Assembly: GCF_900091475.1 (NCBI RefSeq) | Contig: NZ_FMIB01000002.1 | Location: forward strand, 1,054,001-1,118,000 | Origin: Micromonospora chersina | GTDB taxonomy: Bacteria > Actinomycetota > Actinomycetes > Mycobacteriales > Micromonosporaceae | DNA: 64,000 bases | Direction of reading: 5' to 3' | Notes under the pieces: model-generated | The model's input: the letters and a program-made list of their open reading frames with translations, nothing else | Database searches by the model: none | Told to the model about the DNA's origin: nothing | Part shown: one piece after another, positions 60,798 to 64,000 of the stretch | Position numbering within the stretch: the stretch's first letter is position 1 | How the letters are laid out: each line of letters opens with the position of its first letter | Translations under genes and position numbers: made by a program

Positions 60798-61530
60798 ACT
60801 TGCCTTACATTCAGCGCTGAAGCAGGAACCGCGCTGGTCGTTTCGTGGCTGATCGGCCGCGGCCACGAGGCCCAACAGGCAAGAGCGTGACTGGCCTAGT
60901 TTCCGGCATGGACTGCGGCCAGCTGGCGAGGTCTCGGATGACTTCGCGCCCAAGAACGCATCGATGGGGTCGGCCAAGTCTTGGCAGAGCACCGAGAGTT
61001 GAGTACACGGCCTCGCCACGCGAACCGGCGGCCGAGCGGCCTACGGGAGCGACGCCATCGGTCAGGCCAGGGAGCCACAGCCGCGGCCCAGGTCGGCGCG
61101 TTCGGTTTGATTGCTGGACCACATTGTGTGGAGCATTTCGCAGCCGAGCCGAAACTGATCCGGCACAACCGACTTTTCACGCGATTGTGGAGGCTAATAG
61201 TAGTAGCAGCCCGGGCGAGTCCGAGTCCCCGCGCGACCGCTTGACTCGACAGTTTTGCCTGGACAATGCTGTGCCACCGCGACCGCATCAAGCTGGTCGA
61301 CGAATCGAGCAAGCCGATGGAGGTCGCCGAGCCGGAGTTCCGGCAGGGACATAGCCTCCAAAGCAGACTGTCCGATTTTCGCCTGGCTGCGCGGACGTAG
61401 CGATCTCTAGTAATCGCCGGGGGCGGTCCCCTTGGCGGCAGCCGGGCCGGCCCAGGGCTGCGCCGGACGGAGATCGCGCTCGCGGCGTCGAGGGGTAGGT
61501 AGCCCCGACGTCGCAGGTGCGAGGGGGGCA
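60798..61530. other. Long gap, no gene supported
   Basis: Both strands contain only motif-poor frames. A minus-strand frame around 61050-61360 (MSLPELRLGDLHRLARFVDQ at its start) is open for a while but interrupted and lacks a recognised family. Confidence 0.4.
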
Positions 61531-61635
61531 CTACCCGTCCGGGCGGTAGCGGTCGGCCTTGACGATCAGCGCGACGGCGACGGCGCGTGCGACCGTATCG
61601 GTCGCCTGATTGAGCAGGGTGCCCCAAACCGACAT
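61531..61635 (-). CDS. Possible 34-aa microprotein
   Basis: MSVWGTLLNQATDTVARAVA then VALIVKADRYRPDG. A good GGAGG ribosome site lies 10 bases before ATG 61635, and the peptide would make one amphipathic or hydrophobic helix with a basic end. It is divergent from the large SIR2-like gene at 61764. It might be a tiny membrane-active or regulatory protein, or chance. Confidence 0.4.
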   Translation of the reverse strand: MSVWGTLLNQATDTVARAVAVALIVKADRYRPDG

Positions 61636-61763
61636 GGCGGTCGAACCTCCACCATTGAGCTTAATCGCGTAGCTTAGGTCGACGGTGTGCTGCATCTACC
61701 GTCAACCATGCACGAGGTCATTAGGCTAGGGTGTCTAGTGATGGATCCCTACCGGACGGACCC

Positions 61764-64000
61764 GTGACCAGCTCATCCAGCAACGCAGGAGAAGGCTCCG
61801 GCATCGGCCCAGGCACGGCCGGTGCTCTTCTCGCGACGATCGCGGCGGGTCGCGCCGCCCTCGTCCTTGGTCAGCGACACAGCACCGGCCTCGTCGGCAA
61901 CCTCATCCGCGACGTCGCCGCCCTCTCTGGCGCGGTGGAGCGGCCCACCCTGCAGGAGCAGCTGCAGGAGCTGGAGACGGCTAGTCGGGTCGAAGAAGTC
62001 CGACGGGCGTTCAGCTTGCACCGACCCGACGAAGACCTGCTCGAAATCGCGCGGTGCCCATGGAGCATCGCGGCCATCTCCGCCATCGACCCGTTGCCCA
62101 TTGAGGCGTTCAACCAGGTGGGCAGCGACTCCGGCCGGCGACTACGGGTGCTGTTTCCCTCTCAGGCAAGATCTCTGACTGCGTCAGCAAATCCGGCTTC
62201 GCTCACCGTCATCCGGCTCTTCGGATCGACCGACGAGGATGCGCCGTCTCACCTGCCCCCGTTGACCGCTATGGCGCTACGCCAGCGACGCGCGTTCGAC
62301 GTGGCACCGGTCTTCCGGCAGCTTCCCTTCCTCGCGGCGTCCGGCATGGTCGTCATCGCGGGTGTCGGCGAGGACGACTGGATCCCGCTCGACCTGGTGG
62401 AGCTCGCGTGCAGCGTTCTGCCTGTCGGTTCGGTCCACTGGTTCCTTGGCCACGAAAGGCCGGTAAAGCGCTCCGACTTCGCCGGCTTCGGCGACGCCCT
62501 CGTACTCCATGAGGGCTCCCTGCCCGATTTCCTCCGGGACAACGCCGCGACAGACGCGGGTCGAAGGCTCACGGAGGCTCAGGAGACCGCACTTTCACCT
62601 GACGACCACATCATCTCTTTCGGTCGGCCGGGTGAGAACAAGCGCATCGTCTTGACGGCGCAGGAATGGCGCAGCGTGGCGCAGTCCGTGGTAGTCCTCG
62701 ACGACGCCGCTACCGCCACCCCGCCACCCCTCTCGCCGGACGAAATGCGGACGGAGTTCCGCCAGTTCCTCCGAGGTGCACAGCGTCCCCCCGACTGGTC
62801 GGCGATCGTCCGGGGTTTCCTGTACAAGCGCAAGGTCAGCGAAAAACTGACGGCGGAGGTGGAGACCGCGCTCACCGAGCTCGGCTCGGTGAACCCGATA
62901 GATACGACCGAGCAGTACACGGTCAACTATTCGCGCCGCCCGATCCTGCTGACAGGTCCGCCGGCCTCCGGCAAGAGCCGCATAATTCACTGGCTAGCGG
63001 TGCACCTGCGGCAGCGTGGCCACGTCGTTCTCTACGTTGCCCCCGTAGGCGGCCGGTTGAAGGTCGAGGCGATCGAACGGGTCTGCCGCCTCCTGCAGTC
63101 CCGCGGAGCTCCAGGTGTGGCCGTGCTTGCCGACGAGATCGACAATACCGAGTACGTCCAGCTAGCCGAGGCGCTCGCCGCAGCGGGCCGTAATGCGGTA
63201 GTGGTTGGCACTGCCCGGCATAGTCCGGGGCAACTCAGACCGGACGACGATCCGAGGTCTACCGGCGACCGCGAGCCGGACTACAAGTCGGTCTCGATGG
63301 AACGCCGGTTGTCGCCGAAGGAAATTACCGAGTTCAGGGAGTATCTCGAAGAGCAGGGTCAGAGAACCGATGGACTCACCACTTCTGTCATCGGCGACCC
63401 GCACTTCCTCCTGCTGCTCTACCGGCTGCTGCCCGATGCCCAGGGAAACGTCCGGCTGCGGATTGGAGAGGCATACGACCGGTTGGCCCGCGCCCTTGAC
63501 GTAGCTGGACGGGCGGCCGCGGAAGACCCCAGGTCCACAGGCGACAGCGAACTTCGCGAACAGTTGAAGGCCGTGGCAAGCCAGCTCTTCCCTGGCATCG
63601 ACTTCGATCGTGACGACGACGGGGCAGCGACCTCGCCCTTCGCGCATAGCGAGGCGACCCGCACTGCACTTGATCTCGCCCTGCTCTGCGCGCGGCTGCA
63701 GCGGCCGATCCCCGTCGACCTCCTACTGCGGACCTTCGGTACGGACTTCATTCGGCACTACGCTGCGTTCAGCCGACATCTTGGCGATTCGGAGCTCATG
63801 GACGAGGTCGTGGACGAGCACGGGATCCTGGTGCTGGACACCGACCACAACGAACTCGCCCGTCTTGCGTTGGGGATCGTGCGACCGTCGGCACCGGACC
63901 AGATGGGTCTCCTCAATCGCCTTGTCGACGCAGTCCAATGGAACGGAAGTAATTTCCCGGGTGACGACCCCGATCAGGACTACTGCATCGAGATTCTACG
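61764..64000 (+). CDS. Degenerate SIR2-like domain fused to P-loop NTPase (STAND-type), C-terminus beyond window
   Basis: At least 745 residues from GTG 61764, open to the window end. Residues 30-260 fit a SIR2-like fold: an opening strand AALVLGQRHSTGLVGNLI, a strand-loop LTVIRLFGSTDED where SIR2 has LHG, then MALRQRR and VVIAGVGEDDW. All catalytic positions are changed: GAG is LGQ, the catalytic His is Phe153, and the TTN-like site is SAIDP. P-loop GPPASGKS is at 398-405 and Walker B VAVLADEID at 452-460. This is SIR2-STAND architecture, as in some anti-phage proteins, with a likely dead SIR2. No clear ribosome site is seen. Confidence 0.72.
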   Translation, partial: MTSSSSNAGEGSGIGPGTAGALLATIAAGRAALVLGQRHSTGLVGNLIRDVAALSGAVERPTLQEQLQELETASRVEEVRRAFSLHRPDEDLLEIARCPWSIAAISAIDPLPIEAFNQVGSDSGRRLRVLFPSQARSLTASANPASLTVIRLFGSTDEDAPSHLPPLTAMALRQRRAFDVAPVFRQLPFLAASGMVVIAGVGEDDWIPLDLVELACSVLPVGSVHWFLGHERPVKRSDFAGFGDALVLHEGSLPDFLRDNAATDAGRRLTEAQETALSPDDHIISFGRPGENKRIVLTAQEWRSVAQSVVVLDDAATATPPPLSPDEMRTEFRQFLRGAQRPPDWSAIVRGFLYKRKVSEKLTAEVETALTELGSVNPIDTTEQYTVNYSRRPILLTGPPASGKSRIIHWLAVHLRQRGHVVLYVAPVGGRLKVEAIERVCRLLQSRGAPGVAVLADEIDNTEYVQLAEALAAAGRNAVVVGTARHSPGQLRPDDDPRSTGDREPDYKSVSMERRLSPKEITEFREYLEEQGQRTDGLTTSVIGDPHFLLLLYRLLPDAQGNVRLRIGEAYDRLARALDVAGRAAAEDPRSTGDSELREQLKAVASQLFPGIDFDRDDDGAATSPFAHSEATRTALDLALLCARLQRPIPVDLLLRTFGTDFIRHYAAFSRHLGDSELMDEVVDEHGILVLDTDHNELARLALGIVRPSAPDQMGLLNRLVDAVQWNGSNFPGDDPDQDYCIEIL

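Noticed and set aside
1..64000. CRISPR array
   Set aside because: No regularly spaced direct repeats with unique spacers were seen anywhere in the window.

Overview
The window is GC-rich actinobacterial DNA. GTG starts are frequent, there is a SARP-type AfsR-like regulator, several XRE regulators, many ArsR/TetR/LacI regulators and conjugative-element fragments of actinomycete type. The gene families suggest Micromonosporaceae or a close relative, but the family name is an inference, since no rRNA or other marker gene is present.

Layout. (1) 1-11.8 kb: an arsenic-resistance island. It carries five ArsR-type regulators (one fused to an arsenate reductase), ArsC, an aquaporin-type channel, three ArsO-like flavoproteins, an ArsN1-like acetyltransferase, an MFS pump cut by the window edge, and an unusual unit of a CxxC miniprotein, a peptide with four Cys-Cys pairs and an M28 peptidase. 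A second arsC is frameshifted and trxB has an internal deletion. No Acr3/ArsB arsenite pump is visible. (2) 12-15.7 kb: a drug exporter with a divergent TetR, and a second TetR facing a DUF2218 membrane protein. (3) 15.9-21 kb: a graveyard with a truncated secreted protein, an IstB piece, an integrase tail beside a tRNA 3' end, and a 1.7-kb IS5-like element with perfect 13-bp terminal repeats that carries a passenger gene and truncates an immunity-like gene. (4) 21.5-29.8 kb: SARP regulator, small secreted protein, DksA/TraR zinc finger, DUF1963 protein, M20 amidohydrolase and transposase scraps. (5) 29.8-35 kb: a LacI-controlled monosaccharide ABC transporter. (6) 35-45 kb: small membrane proteins between dispersed repeats, then an FGE-like protein, a phosphotransferase, an MFS pump, a frameshifted regulator, a VOC protein, a hydrolase and a membrane-anchored Mrr-like nuclease. 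(7) 45-56.5 kb: a large secreted helix-hairpin-helix protein, remnants of a conjugative element, and a four-gene operon encoding a TIR protein, a degenerate P-loop protein, an SPFH-like protein and a DUF4407 membrane protein. An XRE regulator and a small membrane protein lie upstream. (8) 57-61 kb: a GNAT, broken RiPP genes (LanC and a thiopeptide-type domain), NUDIX, nucleotidyltransferase and more pseudogenes. (9) 61.7-64 kb: the start of a large protein with a degenerate SIR2-like domain followed by a P-loop NTPase, cut by the window edge.

The best candidate for an undescribed system is the TIR / P-loop / SPFH / DUF4407 operon (49428-54416). Its genes overlap or nearly touch, it lies among mobile-element debris, and its parts have the logic of a membrane-linked NAD-depleting immune system. 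The SIR2-like NTPase protein at the right edge and the Mrr-like nuclease at 44.3 kb support calling this part of the window a defence island. The second candidate is the Cys-Cys peptide with its M28 peptidase in the arsenic island; its CC motif recurs in the tail of a neighbouring flavoprotein.

About a dozen genes are broken by frameshifts, stops or deletions. These cluster in the accessory stretches, while the sugar ABC operon and the SARP gene are intact. Gene identities come from reading motifs by eye, and no database search was run.
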